A stretch of 64,000 nucleotides of DNA, taken from contig DASRJE010000221.1 of assembly GCA_035649635.1 (NCBI GenBank), forward strand, positions 1-64,000, read 5' to 3'. The position numbers and the translations under genes were made by a program. The notes under the pieces were generated by a model that made no database searches, was not told the origin of the DNA, and saw only the letters and a list, made by a program, of their open reading frames with translations. The number at the start of each line of letters is the position of its first letter. Positions within the stretch are counted from its first letter, which is position 1. The DNA comes from Gp6-AA40 sp035649635. Its GTDB lineage: Bacteria > Acidobacteriota > Vicinamibacteria > Vicinamibacterales > UBA2999. Positions 34,311 to 43,948 of the stretch are shown piece after piece.

Positions 34311-35627
34311 CTACAGATCGACCGCGCCCCGGCTGACCCCAAATCGATCCTGCTCAACCCCGCACTTCTGAGCTACCGCCAGCAGCAGATTCGCCATGGG
34401 CGTGCCCTGAGGCGTCATGATGTGCCGATTTCCTTTGATCTGACCGGCGCCGCCGCCAACGACGACCTGCGGCAGTGGCGCGCCGGTGTGGCCGTTACCA
34501 TCGCTCATGCCACTGCCATAGACGAGGAGGGAGTGATCGAGCAGCGAGCCGTCGCCATCAGGCATCGAACGCAACCGCTCCACGAACTTCGCGAACATAC
34601 TGACGTGGTACGCGTTCAGCTTGGCGTGCCCTTCGATCGCGGCCGGCCGATTCGCATGGTGCGAAATCGAGTGGTGCGGCTCGGTGACGCCAATCTCCGG
34701 ATACGTGCGCTGGCTGACCTCGCGCGCCATCATGAAGGTGAAGACACGTGTCAGATCCGCCTGGAAGGCGAGCGCGAGCAAATCGAACATCAGCCCGACG
34801 TGCTCGACGTAGGCCTCCGGTACTCCAACCGGCGCATTCGGCACGTCGGGTTGCGCGTGCGCCTGCTGCTCCGCCCGTTCGATGCGGCGCTCGATCTCCC
34901 TGATGTAGTTCAGGTACTCGTCGAGCCGCGCGCGATCGCGAGAGGGAAGCCCGCCCTCGAGGTGCTTCAGATCGGCGGCCACGAAGTCGAGCAGGCTGCG
35001 ATCTGTTCGCATTCGCGCCAGCCGCTGCGCCAACGTCCCACCGCCGCCGAACAATCGTTCGTACACGACCCGCGGATTGATCTCCATCGGCAACGGCGTC
35101 GTCGGCGTCTGCCAATTCAGCGTGTTCATGTAGGCGCAGCTGTAACCCGGGTCGCAAGCGCCGACGAGGCCGCTGAAATCTTCCGTCGCCACTTCAAGCG
35201 AGGGGAACGTGGTGTCCTGTCCGATGCGCTGCGCGATCAGCTGGTCTACCGAGACACCTACCTGGAAGTCCGGGCCGTCGGTGCGCTTCGGTGACACGCC
35301 CGTCAACCAGCAGGCGGACGAGACGGCGTGGTTGCTGTTGGCTTCGGCTCGCGTCAGGTTGCTGACCACGACCAGTGAATCGCGATATGCCTCCAGCGGC
35401 TTGAGGATAGGCGTGAACTCGAAATTGGCGCCTTCGACCGCCGGCGTCCACTGGCCCATGATCACGCCGTGCGGGATATACACGAATCCAACGCGACGCT
35501 GAGGCGCGGCGGCCCGCACCGATATGCCCAGGGCGGGGACCATCGAGTCGAGGAACGGCAGCGCAACCGCAGCGCCCAGGCCTCGCAGCACGCGTCGTCG
35601 AGGGATCGATACCTTCGAGATGAACAT
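34311..35627 (-). CDS. DUF1552 family Tat-exported protein, copy 3
   Basis: The 438-residue protein has the twin-arginine PRRRVLRGLG, AVALPFLDSMVPAL, FVYIPHGVIMGQWTPA, TEDFSGLVGACDPGYSCAYMN and a REIERRIERAEQQ helix. Its start codon lies only five bases from the end of the conserved stem-loop leader at 35633-35710, with no good Shine-Dalgarno in between, so translation may depend on the leader fold. It lies between the DUF1592 gene upstream and DUF1552 copy 2. Confidence 0.92.
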   Translation of the reverse strand: MFISKVSIPRRRVLRGLGAAVALPFLDSMVPALGISVRAAAPQRRVGFVYIPHGVIMGQWTPAVEGANFEFTPILKPLEAYRDSLVVVSNLTRAEANSNHAVSSACWLTGVSPKRTDGPDFQVGVSVDQLIAQRIGQDTTFPSLEVATEDFSGLVGACDPGYSCAYMNTLNWQTPTTPLPMEINPRVVYERLFGGGGTLAQRLARMRTDRSLLDFVAADLKHLEGGLPSRDRARLDEYLNYIREIERRIERAEQQAHAQPDVPNAPVGVPEAYVEHVGLMFDLLALAFQADLTRVFTFMMAREVSQRTYPEIGVTEPHHSISHHANRPAAIEGHAKLNAYHVSMFAKFVERLRSMPDGDGSLLDHSLLVYGSGMSDGNGHTGAPLPQVVVGGGAGQIKGNRHIMTPQGTPMANLLLAVAQKCGVEQDRFGVSRGAVDL

Positions 35628-35632
35628 TCGTA

Positions 35633-35710
35633 GCCCGTTGTGCGGTCCCTACCGCGAATTTTGTACTCGTTGCCGCGCCCGCACAACGGGCGCGGCGCGC
35701 GCAGCGCGCC
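35633..35710 (-). promoter_or_regulatory. Conserved stem-loop leader upstream of DUF1552 copy 3 (copy A)
   Basis: Arms 35633-35645 and 35679-35691 pair over 13 bp. A second hairpin, ggcgcgc/gcgcgcc (35694-35700, 35704-35710), lies beside it. The loop shares blocks such as actcgttgccgc with copy B at 38254-38330. A G-C pair here (35640/35684) is an A-T pair in copy B. On the minus strand the element ends five bases before the ATG. Confidence 0.8.
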
Positions 35711-35724
35711 AAAGAGACGCGGTC

Positions 35725-35775
35725 AACTAGCCGAGGGATTCGCCGGGATCTCTGGTACGAAGCCCCTGGCTAGTT
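35725..35775. repeat. Inverted repeat over the DUF1592 stop codon
   Basis: aactagcc (35725-35732) pairs with ggctagtt (35768-35775), and neighbouring bases extend the match imperfectly. The TAG stop of the DUF1592 gene (35770-35772 on the minus strand) is part of the right arm. With the leader at 35633 it fills the gap between the two genes. Confidence 0.6.
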
Positions 35776-38241
35776 GGTCTCCGCGGCGTTCTCGGCTCGC
35801 CTCATCTGAAACGGAACACTCGTCACGATTCCGCGCACGATCGAAGAAAACCGATAACCGTCCTGTGCGGAACCTCGGACAATCGCTCGCACCGCCGGCA
35901 TGTCATCTGCCTCGACGCCGCGCCCCAGCGCGTAGGTGACCAACTTCTCGGTCATCGTGCCGACCAGTACCTCAGGCCGCTTGAGCAGCGATGCGCGCAG
36001 CTCCACGGCACCGTTGATCCGGCTTCCATCGGCGAGCTCACCTGAGGCATCGATTGTCGCGCCGGCCTCCTGGGTTCGCCACACACCCACCGCATCGAAG
36101 TTCTCGAGCGCGAGCCCGATCGGATCCATGATGCGATGGCAGCTCGCGCACTGCGGGCTGGCGCGGTGCTGTTCCATGCGCGCCCGCACGGTCTTCGGAA
36201 CACCAGGTGTCTCCTCGGGGAATGGCGGCACGTTGGCAGGAGCCGGAGGTGGTGGCGTGCCAAGCAGATTGTCGAGAATCCATTTCCCGCGCACGACGGG
36301 CGATGTGCGATCGGCATGAGAGGTCACGAGCAGGATCCCGCCCTTTCCCAGCAGGCCCTTGCGCGCGTCCTCGGTCACGGTGACGCGGCGGAAATGCGGG
36401 CCGTACACGTTCGGGATCCGGTAGTGCTTTGCCAGTCGCTCGTTCACGAACGTATAGTCGGCCGTTATCAAATCGAGGACGCTTCGATCCTCGCTGATGA
36501 TGCTCCCGACGAACAGGTTCAGTTCACGCTCGAATGCCTGCCTGAGGTTGTCGTCGAAATCGGGAAAGTCGTTTTTGTCGGGCGTCGTATTGCGAAGGTT
36601 GCGGATATGCAGCCATTGCCCTGCGAAATTCGCGACGAGAGCGTCCGCTCGCCGATCGGCGAGCATACGCCGCACCTGCCGCTCGAGCTCATCGCCTTTT
36701 CGCAACCGTCCACGGCTGGCGGCCTCGAGCAATTCATCGTCCGGAATGCTGCTCCACAGGAAGAATGAGAGGCGCGACGCCAGTTCCAGGTCACTGATGC
36801 GATAGGGCGTCCCCGGTGCGACACCAACTGGATCCTGTTCAACCCGGAAGATGAACTTCGGGCTGACCAGTACCGCGCGCACGGCCATTTCAATGCCGCG
36901 ATCGAAACTTCCCTCGCTCCGGCCCGCATCGTAGAACTTCATGAGGCTCGAGAGATCGGCCTCGGTCAGCGGGCGGCGATAGGCCCGTCGCGCCAGCGTC
37001 GACACGATCTTTTCGGCGCACGCCTTCTCGTCCGCGCGTGCGCGCCGCGGCTTGGACGGAGTACATGTAAACAGGCGCTGGCGACTCGCAGTTTCGCTTG
37101 CGCCGGTTGGATTGAACGGTCCGGTCACCGTCACGTTCTCGACGTGAGGCAGCCCGGTGTGGTCGGTCGCAATGAGCGTGCTCCGCAGAAATGGCTGGAG
37201 ACGTTGCCCGCCCTGCGACGCCGGCTTCTGAAGAAACGCAGAGCCGACGTGCCGCTGCCCCGCCTTCACCTTGACACGTACCTGCAGTCGCTCGGCCAGC
37301 GAATTGACCACGTTGGTTGCGTTCAGGGATGACTGCGTGTAGTCCTCGGGGCCGCCGACCGGCGCGAGCAGCACGCGTTCGCCATCGACGGTCACTTCGA
37401 GTTGATGCTGATACTCGAGGCCACGAATCGACCCGAGGTTGATCTCCAGCAGCTTGACTTTGATGACGTATTCGCCGTCGAGGGGAAACGTGTGGAGCGC
37501 CATCAGGCCGCCGCGGGTTCCTGGCGGCAGCGCTTCGTTCTGCCCCGTCTGTGACGCATCACCGCGGATGCGATAGGTCTCCGAGCTTGGTCCGATCGTT
37601 GGATCGCCCACGGCGAGAGCACTGATCTTCGCCGCCGCAGAAAGGTAGCGTTCGAGCAACGACGGCGACACGCCCAGTGAATCAGCGTTGTTGTCGAAGC
37701 CGTCCACCGAATCGTCGGGGGGCAACAACGTCGAGGCGTCGACGTCGAGCGCGAGCAGATCGCGAATCGCATTCTCGTACTCGGCGCGGTTCAGTCGATG
37801 CGGCAGATGACGGCCGGGATTGGGGTGCTCTGCCGCCTTGCGATCGAGCGTCGTCTCGAGGAACGACACGAGCGCGTGCTGCGTCGCGGCATCGGGACGC
37901 GGCATGCCCGAGGGAGGCATCGCGCCGGCGCGCAGCTTCCTGATCACCTTCTCCCACATCGCGCCGTCAGCGGCGACGCGCGTCAGTTCGGCGCGATCCA
38001 AGACAACGCCGGAAGCCGTCGCGGACGTGGTCGCGCGTGAGTTGTGGCAGCCCACGCAGTACTGATTGACCACCTTCTGCAGATCAGGGCTGGAGGCTGC
38101 GGTGCCAGGCAACTCACTGGCCGAACGGCTCGATGCCTGCGTCGTCGAATCGGGCTGCTGTGCTCGCGGGACGGACGTGGCCACAGACGCCGTCCACACG
38201 ACGACCATCAGCACGCTCACTTGGAGTCTGCTCGCCCGCAT
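35770..38241 (-). CDS. DUF1592-family multidomain c-type cytochrome, cassette 2
   Basis: The 823-residue protein has a Sec signal, a Planctomycete-cytochrome-like N-terminal domain with CVGCH (62-66), DUF1587 (RLNRAEYENAIRDLL), DUF1595 (LARRAYRRPL), DUF1592 (ELASRLSFFLWSSIPDDELL), DUF1588 with a second CASCH (about 698-702) and DUF1585 at the end. Two CxxCH motifs imply two covalent hemes and a periplasmic redox role, but the substrate is unknown. It has the same domain order as the cassette 3 protein. ATG 38241 lies 12 bases from the leader at 38254-38330. It is divergent from the FG-GAP gene. Confidence 0.93.
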   Translation of the reverse strand: MRASRLQVSVLMVVVWTASVATSVPRAQQPDSTTQASSRSASELPGTAASSPDLQKVVNQYCVGCHNSRATTSATASGVVLDRAELTRVAADGAMWEKVIRKLRAGAMPPSGMPRPDAATQHALVSFLETTLDRKAAEHPNPGRHLPHRLNRAEYENAIRDLLALDVDASTLLPPDDSVDGFDNNADSLGVSPSLLERYLSAAAKISALAVGDPTIGPSSETYRIRGDASQTGQNEALPPGTRGGLMALHTFPLDGEYVIKVKLLEINLGSIRGLEYQHQLEVTVDGERVLLAPVGGPEDYTQSSLNATNVVNSLAERLQVRVKVKAGQRHVGSAFLQKPASQGGQRLQPFLRSTLIATDHTGLPHVENVTVTGPFNPTGASETASRQRLFTCTPSKPRRARADEKACAEKIVSTLARRAYRRPLTEADLSSLMKFYDAGRSEGSFDRGIEMAVRAVLVSPKFIFRVEQDPVGVAPGTPYRISDLELASRLSFFLWSSIPDDELLEAASRGRLRKGDELERQVRRMLADRRADALVANFAGQWLHIRNLRNTTPDKNDFPDFDDNLRQAFERELNLFVGSIISEDRSVLDLITADYTFVNERLAKHYRIPNVYGPHFRRVTVTEDARKGLLGKGGILLVTSHADRTSPVVRGKWILDNLLGTPPPPAPANVPPFPEETPGVPKTVRARMEQHRASPQCASCHRIMDPIGLALENFDAVGVWRTQEAGATIDASGELADGSRINGAVELRASLLKRPEVLVGTMTEKLVTYALGRGVEADDMPAVRAIVRGSAQDGYRFSSIVRGIVTSVPFQMRRAENAAETN

Positions 38242-38253
38242 CTTGTTGTGTTA

Positions 38254-38330
38254 GCCCGTTATGCGGGCCAAACGCGAAATTCGCACTCGTTGCCGCAACC
38301 GCATAACGGGCCAGGCGCGCGGAGCGCGCC
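38254..38330 (-). promoter_or_regulatory. Conserved stem-loop leader upstream of the DUF1592 gene (copy B)
   Basis: Thirteen-base arms at 38254-38266 and 38299-38311 are paired, and a GC hairpin is at 38314-38320/38324-38330. The two sides are followed by aaaga as in copy A. It lies directly upstream of a cassette start codon, like copy A. Conservation of the fold with a paired base change suggests a structural role. Confidence 0.8.
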
Positions 38331-38357
38331 AAAGAAACACAGCCTAATCAGTCTCTG

Positions 38358-38384
38358 GCTTCGCCCAAGCATCAAGGGCGAAGC
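38358..38384. repeat. Nine-bp hairpin in the divergent spacer
   Basis: gcttcgccc (38358-38366) pairs with gggcgaagc (38376-38384). It lies between leader copy B and the FG-GAP gene. The rest of 38385-38484 shows no clear signal. Confidence 0.55.
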
Positions 38385-38484
38385 TCGTGACTAGTTAGGA
38401 TACGTGATCGGTGGGAAGCCGTTCAGTACCCCAATCAGGGGGGCGCGGGAAGAGGCCGACACGAATCTGCAAGAATGTGCCGCG

Positions 38485-40179
38485 ATGACATCCCCGGCCC
38501 GGCTGGTCACCACATCGCTGCTGCTGTTGCTACTGGCAGCGGCGCCCGGGGCTCAGCGCATCGCCATCAAGCTGATCGACGCCGCAGCCGAGGCGGGAAT
38601 CGACCTCGTCAACGTCTCCGGCGGACCCGCGAAGGACTACATCGTCGACGCCAATGGCAACGGCGCGGCGTTCTTCGATTACGACAACGATGACGACCTC
38701 GACGTGCTGATCGTCAACGGCTCGACCCGAGAACGCGTCGCGCAGGGCGGCGATCCGATGGTTGCCCTCTATCAGAACGACGGTCGTGGCCACTTCCGCG
38801 ACGTGACCTCGGCGAGCGGCTTCACTCGTCGTGGATGGGGGTCGGGCGTCTGTGTTGGCGATTACGACAACGACGGCGCGCGCGACGTGTACATCACCGC
38901 GTTCGGCCCCGACGCGCTGTGGCGCAACACCGGCAGGGGCACGTTCGTCGACGTCACCCGCAGCGCGGGCTTCGATGAATCCAGGTGGGGAACGGGTTGC
39001 TCGTTTGCCGACTACGACCACGACGGTTATCTCGATCTCTATGTCGCCAACTACGTGACATTCGATGAACGCACGATCCCGGCGCGCGGCACCACCGCCA
39101 ACTGCCGGTTCATGGCGACCGACGTCTTCTGCGGGCCCAAGCGGCTGACCGGCGATCTCGACGTCCTGTATCACAACAACGGCGACGGCACGTTTTCCGA
39201 CGCCACCGCGCGAACCGGAGTGAAAGACCCCGGCTACTACGGCTTCGGCGTCGTCTTCACCGATCTTACTGACGATGGGTGGCCCGACATTTACGTGGCG
39301 AACGATTCGGTGCCGAACCTCCTGTATCGCAATCGCGGCAACGGGACGTTTGTGGAAGAAGGCGTGATCTCCGGCGCCGCCTTGAGCAGCGACGGACGTT
39401 CGCAAGCCGGCATGGGCGTGGATGCTGCTGACTATAACGGCGATGGACTCCCCGACTTGATCGTCACGAACTTCTCTCACGATTACAACACGCTCTATGA
39501 GAACGGGCCGGCGGGCGTGTTCACGGATCGCAGTTACGCGACAGGCGTGGCGTCAACCGCCGGTCCCTACTTGGGGTGGGGAGTCAAGTTCGTGGATATC
39601 GACAACGACGGCCGTCTCGACATCTTCGTCGCCAACGGGCACGTGTATCCAGAAGTCGACAAACATGGGCTCGGCACGCGCTACCTGCAGCGCAAGCAGC
39701 TCTTCGTGAACGAGGGCACTCGCTTCCGGCACGCGAGCGGCGAGATCGGCGGAGGTCTTGCAGTCGAGAAATCGAGTCGCGGCGCCGCTTTTGGCGACTA
39801 CGACAACGATGGCGACATCGATGCGCTCGTGATCAACATGAACGATCGGCCGACGCTGCTGCGCAACGATACGGCGCCAGGCAATCACTGGATCACCGTC
39901 CGGCTCGTCGGCACGAAGAGCAATCGTGATGGCATCGGCGCCAAGATCAGCGTCGAAGCCGGCGCCCGGAAGCAGACGGCGTTCGTTCGCGGCGACGGCA
40001 GCTACCTGTCGCACAGCGACACGCGCGCGCATTTCGGGCTCGCTGACGCGACCCGCGTGAACCGGATCGAAATCCGATGGCCCAGCGGAGTCGTCGATAC
40101 CGCCTCGGGACTCACGGCGGATCGCTTCTATGTTGCTCGTGAAGGATCAGGGGTCACGTTGTCGGTGCGATCCCCGTGA
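38485..40179 (+). CDS. Secreted FG-GAP/ASPIC-UnbV (CRTAC1-like) protein
   Basis: ATG 38485 gives 564 residues starting with a Sec signal peptide (RLVTTSLLLLLLAAAPGAQ). Several calcium-binding VCBS/FG-GAP blades follow, visible as repeated DYDNDxxxDL (FFDYDNDDDLDVLIVNG, DYDNDGARDVYIT, DYDHDGYLDLYVA, DIDNDGRLDIFVANGH). The C-terminus is an ASPIC/UnbV domain (IEIRWPSGVVD, SYLSHSDTRAHFGLAD). These are extracytoplasmic propellers that are frequent beside TPR genes in Acidobacteria. It stands between two DUF1592 cassettes on the opposite strand. An upstream extension to 38404 overlaps palindromic DNA and is unlikely. Confidence 0.92.
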   Translation: MTSPARLVTTSLLLLLLAAAPGAQRIAIKLIDAAAEAGIDLVNVSGGPAKDYIVDANGNGAAFFDYDNDDDLDVLIVNGSTRERVAQGGDPMVALYQNDGRGHFRDVTSASGFTRRGWGSGVCVGDYDNDGARDVYITAFGPDALWRNTGRGTFVDVTRSAGFDESRWGTGCSFADYDHDGYLDLYVANYVTFDERTIPARGTTANCRFMATDVFCGPKRLTGDLDVLYHNNGDGTFSDATARTGVKDPGYYGFGVVFTDLTDDGWPDIYVANDSVPNLLYRNRGNGTFVEEGVISGAALSSDGRSQAGMGVDAADYNGDGLPDLIVTNFSHDYNTLYENGPAGVFTDRSYATGVASTAGPYLGWGVKFVDIDNDGRLDIFVANGHVYPEVDKHGLGTRYLQRKQLFVNEGTRFRHASGEIGGGLAVEKSSRGAAFGDYDNDGDIDALVINMNDRPTLLRNDTAPGNHWITVRLVGTKSNRDGIGAKISVEAGARKQTAFVRGDGSYLSHSDTRAHFGLADATRVNRIEIRWPSGVVDTASGLTADRFYVAREGSGVTLSVRSP

Positions 40180-40247
40180 CTCGGGTCGGTGCGATCTCGC
40201 TTGCGCGTGTCGGTGCGGCTCACTCCCGGGTAGCGTTCGCGGCTGAA

Positions 40248-40291
40248 CCGCCTGCGAGCGCCGCGATAGGCGGCGGTCTGAAAAACGCCGC
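40248..40291. repeat. REP-like palindromes downstream of the CRTAC1-like gene
   Basis: Outer arms ccgcct (40248-40253) and aggcgg (40268-40273) match the arms of the element at 9302-9354. An adjacent stem gcggcg/cgccgc (40270-40275, 40286-40291) follows. It sits in the gap between convergent genes. Confidence 0.55.
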
Positions 40292-40355
40292 TTAAAAGGG
40301 GCGCCCGAGTGAAGAGTCAGGTACGAAGTCCGGTCAGACGTGTTGATCGCACCTT

Positions 40356-42389
40356 CTATCGTGCGAGCACTCGAATTCGATCGAGCTTGGCTGCTCGCGC
40401 CAGTTGCTGCGCGAGCGCACGTTGCCGCGCGCTTTCATCGCGGTTGCCCGCCGCGAGGTACGCCTCGGCGAGATACGCAAAGCCGTCGACGGTCTGATCG
40501 AGGCGCTGCGCGGCTTCGAGGCGTTCGAGGGCTTCTTGTGGACGCTTCGCCCGCAGCAGCGCCAGGCCAAGATCGCGCTGCGAGCGTCCGCTCGGATCGA
40601 GCTTCAATGCTTCTTCATACGAGGCAACCGCCTGATCGAATGAGCCCGCGATCAGGTTGCGGGACGCCTCTCTGCGCAACGAATCGAGCTGAAACGCCTG
40701 CTGGCCAAGCGATTCGAATTCGCCCTGCTGGCGCTGGAAGAGAGCGAGTTCCCGCTTTGCGTCTTCAGTCTTCCCGAGGCGCATCAGCGAGGTGCCGAGC
40801 GCGTACCTCGCTTCCTTCACACTCGGATCGATCGCCAACGCGCGCTCCAGCGTGACGCGCGCGTCGCCGTACTTGAGCATCCTGACCTGGACCTGTCCGG
40901 CGGCAGCAAGAGCCTTCGCATCCCGTGGATCGAGCCACGTCGCAACCAGAAACTCGGTCAACGCTTCTTCGTCGCGCCCCTGAAGAAAGTAGATTTCGCC
41001 AAGCTGGCGATGCGCCTCGCCGCTGTTGGGATTCGCGTCGATCCGTCGTGAGTACGCGGCGACGGCGCCGTCGAAATCAGCCTGGTTCACCAGCAGGCTG
41101 CCGAGGGCCCGGTCAAACTCGTCGCGACCGACGAACGGACCGAAAGCCTCGCTGGCACGGAAGCTCGCGGCCGCCTGCGGCAGCAGCGATTGCCGTTCGT
41201 ACACGTGCGCGAGTTGATAGTGGATCCGTCCAGACTGCATGCCGGCCTCGACCGCCTGCGTGAGCTCACGCTCGGCCTCGGCCAGGCGCCGATCGTCGGC
41301 GAGCACGTCGGCCAGCGTCACGCGCGCCCGCTCATCACCAGGAGCCAGGCGAATCGCCGTTCGCAGATGCTCGATGCTCTTGCCTGCCTGGTCGTCGAGC
41401 CAGTAGGTGAGCCCAAGCAGGCGATGCGCCTCTGCGCGATCGGGCGCGCCCGCAACGACACTTTGCACCTGCTCGAGCGCCGTCTCCAGTTGCCCCGCCC
41501 GAAGCAGTCCCCCGGCCCGAACCATGGGCTCGCGCTGAGCCGGCTCGCCGCTGGCGAGCGGATCGACGGCAGCGGCTTCCGTGAACCTGGTCACAGCCAT
41601 CGCGTAGTCGCCGGTTCGTAACGCGGCGTATCCGTCCGCATAACGCGCCTGCGGAAAGATTGGTGCGACACCAGCGACTTGTCTCAACAGATCGACTCGC
41701 TCGAAAGGCGCCACCGCTTGTGCGCCTTTTGACGCACCTTCGCGTTTCCCCAGCGCACGCTGAACGTCTCTCAGCGCCCGAGTTGCTTCAGCAGGCTGCT
41801 CCAGTCGCGCGAGCTGTTGGGCGAGCGCGTACAATGCCGCGGGATTGTCGGGATTGATCGCGAGCGCTCGCCGAAGCGCGCGTGCGGCGTCAGCCGGCTT
41901 CTCGAGCACGCCGTACGCGAGCGCCTGCAGCGTATAGACCTCGACTCGGCCGTCATCGTCGCGCTCCGCCGCTCTGAGCTCGCGCAGCGCGTCCTCGATG
42001 CGATGGCGATCGAGGAGCACCGTGGCTACCGCCACGCGAGCGAGGCCTGCGGAAGCGGCGCGATTGGCGTCGGCCTGGAACTGCGCGACCGCACGATCCC
42101 ATCGATCGAGTGTCGCGCGCATCGCTGCGACGCTGGCCAGAAGATCCGCACCCTCATCGCCGAACGTGCCGGCCTGGGCGCGAGTGAACCGCTGAAGCGC
42201 CTCGACGAAGTCCAGCTTCAGCGTGTGAATGGACGCGGCCTCGCGCCAGATGCGGCTGTCAGCCGCACCGGCGGCGCGCGCGGCTCCGGCACATTCGGAC
42301 GTGGGACATTCAGCCGGCGCTTGCGGCGCAGCTGTTGTCGGCACTAGCAGAAAAGCTAACAGGACGCCGATGCAGGTTCCGCGTTCCAT
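40356..42389 (-). CDS. Secreted TPR-repeat protein
   Basis: Start set at ATG 42389 (677 residues) with a Sec signal (GTCIGVLLAFLLVPTTAAPQA); a longer frame upstream gives low-complexity residues and runs into the ankyrin gene. About 14-16 tetratricopeptide repeats are recognisable (e.g. AAALYALAQQLARLEQPAEAT-like units, KLDPSGRSQRDLGLALLRAK). A Cys pair, PTSECAGA, lies near the mature N-terminus. TPRs bind partner proteins. It ends cassette 3, after the ankyrin gene, and might dock onto the CRTAC1-like or DUF1592 proteins; this is inferred from neighbourhood. Confidence 0.85.
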   Translation of the reverse strand: MERGTCIGVLLAFLLVPTTAAPQAPAECPTSECAGAARAAGAADSRIWREAASIHTLKLDFVEALQRFTRAQAGTFGDEGADLLASVAAMRATLDRWDRAVAQFQADANRAASAGLARVAVATVLLDRHRIEDALRELRAAERDDDGRVEVYTLQALAYGVLEKPADAARALRRALAINPDNPAALYALAQQLARLEQPAEATRALRDVQRALGKREGASKGAQAVAPFERVDLLRQVAGVAPIFPQARYADGYAALRTGDYAMAVTRFTEAAAVDPLASGEPAQREPMVRAGGLLRAGQLETALEQVQSVVAGAPDRAEAHRLLGLTYWLDDQAGKSIEHLRTAIRLAPGDERARVTLADVLADDRRLAEAERELTQAVEAGMQSGRIHYQLAHVYERQSLLPQAAASFRASEAFGPFVGRDEFDRALGSLLVNQADFDGAVAAYSRRIDANPNSGEAHRQLGEIYFLQGRDEEALTEFLVATWLDPRDAKALAAAGQVQVRMLKYGDARVTLERALAIDPSVKEARYALGTSLMRLGKTEDAKRELALFQRQQGEFESLGQQAFQLDSLRREASRNLIAGSFDQAVASYEEALKLDPSGRSQRDLGLALLRAKRPQEALERLEAAQRLDQTVDGFAYLAEAYLAAGNRDESARQRALAQQLARAAKLDRIRVLAR

Positions 42390-42472
42390 GTTTCCGCCTA
42401 CGGCCGAAGGCTCCGGCGCCGTAGCGCTTACGCGAAGGCAGGCCGGGTTCGTGTTCGGAGTCCGGTGCAGGG

Positions 42473-43948
42473 TTAGTTCGGTGTTTTTTCCTTTAGATAG
42501 GCCACGATGTCGTTGAGCTCTTTTCGACTGGCGACAGCGACTTCGAGCGGGGTACGGCCCTGTTTGTTCTTCGCCTTGAGATCGGCGCCGTGCTCGACCA
42601 GAAAACGCACGATCGATTCCACGCCGCGGCCGGAGATGGCGGCGTGCAGCGCGGTCTCGCCGGTGTTGGTGGTCGCGTTGATGTCGAGGCCCGACTCCAT
42701 GCACAGCTTGATCGCCTCGATCGCATCCTTTTCGGAACCCTGATCGTACGACGGCGCCGCCGGACTTCCGTCCCGCCATCCCATTCCCGCAGCGAGCATC
42801 AACGCGTTCGCCTGATTCGGCTGCGTGAGTTTCGGGTCAGCGCCGGCGGCGAGCAGCAACTTCATCACGGCGATATCGCCGGACTTCGCTGCGCGCATGA
42901 AGGGCGTGGACCCCTCTCCCAGTGCGCGATCGCCTGCCGTGTGGTGGCGTTGAAAGAGCGGCGCCGCGAGCCGCGCGTTGGGATCGGCGCCGTGGGCGAG
43001 CAACACTTTGATCAAATCCACCGCGCTGAGCTCCCCGGACGGCTTCGTGTTGGGCCGCCCGTGGCCGATCGCCAGGCGATCCATGTCGACGGCTGCGTAC
43101 AGCGCCGCCATCTTGGCTTCGTTGTCGGCGACGTTGGGATCGGCGCCCTTCTCGACCAGGGCGGCGGCCACGTCGTAGTTTGCATTGATGATGGCGAGGA
43201 CGAGGGCGGTGGCCCCGTCGGGATCTGTGAGGTTCAGGTCGGCGCCGAGTCCGGCGAGCGTCGCGGCCGCTTCGAGCGCGCCCTGTCGCGCCGCGTACAT
43301 CAACGGCGTCCAGTTTCCGCGTGGCAGAATCGATTGCCCGTTGCGACGACGAGGAACGTCGAGGAGCCGGGAGCGCTCGTTGACGTCTGCGCCGTGCTCG
43401 ACGAGCACCTTGATGGCGTCGACATGGTTCTCGGCGGCGGCCCACATCAACGCCGTCTCGCCGTACCAGTTTTCACGCGCCTTCAGATCGGCGCCGTGCG
43501 CCAGCAGCGCCTTCACCACTTCAGGCCGGCCGGTTCGTGCCGCTGTCATCAGCACGGTCTCACCCTCGGGCAACACCGCTTTCGCGTTCGCCCCGGCTTC
43601 GAGCAGGATCTCGGTCGCCTCCAGGCTTCCGTTGACGGCCGCGAGCGCCAGCGGCGTGATGCCTTCGCGCGTGGCCGCATTCACATCGGCGCCGGCACGC
43701 AGCAGCATGCGCGTCATTTCAAGATCATCGGCCCTGACCGCATAGTGAAGCGCGGTTGTGCCGTCGCGCTCGACGATCTTGAGCTCACCTGGCTGCTTGA
43801 GCAGGGTGCGCACGACGTCGCGCTTCCCGGCTTTGACAGCTTCGATCAGACTTGGTGCGCGGTCAGCGCCGTAGGCGAGAGACAGCGAACTGAACACAAG
43901 GAGGGCGCCCGCATTCGCCGCCCTCCGCCACCCGAATGGTTTCGACAT
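42473..43948 (-). CDS. Secreted ankyrin-repeat protein, cassette 3
   Basis: The 491-residue protein begins with a signal (NAGALLVFSSLSLAYGADR) and has around 11 ankyrin repeats (DGTTALHYAVRADDLEMTRM, EGITPLALAAVNGSLEATEI, GETALMWAAAENHVDAIKVL and so on). Repeat order and inserts (YGETALMWAAAE, PRGNWTPLMYAARQG) match the paralogs at 1501 and 31348. It lies 121 bases downstream of the DUF1552 gene, with no signal that I recognise in that spacer, and is followed by the TPR gene. Confidence 0.88.
   Translation of the reverse strand: MSKPFGWRRAANAGALLVFSSLSLAYGADRAPSLIEAVKAGKRDVVRTLLKQPGELKIVERDGTTALHYAVRADDLEMTRMLLRAGADVNAATREGITPLALAAVNGSLEATEILLEAGANAKAVLPEGETVLMTAARTGRPEVVKALLAHGADLKARENWYGETALMWAAAENHVDAIKVLVEHGADVNERSRLLDVPRRRNGQSILPRGNWTPLMYAARQGALEAAATLAGLGADLNLTDPDGATALVLAIINANYDVAAALVEKGADPNVADNEAKMAALYAAVDMDRLAIGHGRPNTKPSGELSAVDLIKVLLAHGADPNARLAAPLFQRHHTAGDRALGEGSTPFMRAAKSGDIAVMKLLLAAGADPKLTQPNQANALMLAAGMGWRDGSPAAPSYDQGSEKDAIEAIKLCMESGLDINATTNTGETALHAAISGRGVESIVRFLVEHGADLKAKNKQGRTPLEVAVASRKELNDIVAYLKEKTPN

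Noticed and set aside
42390..42779. 130-residue extension of the TPR protein
   Set aside because: Low-complexity basic residues, antisense-like to the ankyrin gene; the signal peptide begins at 42389.
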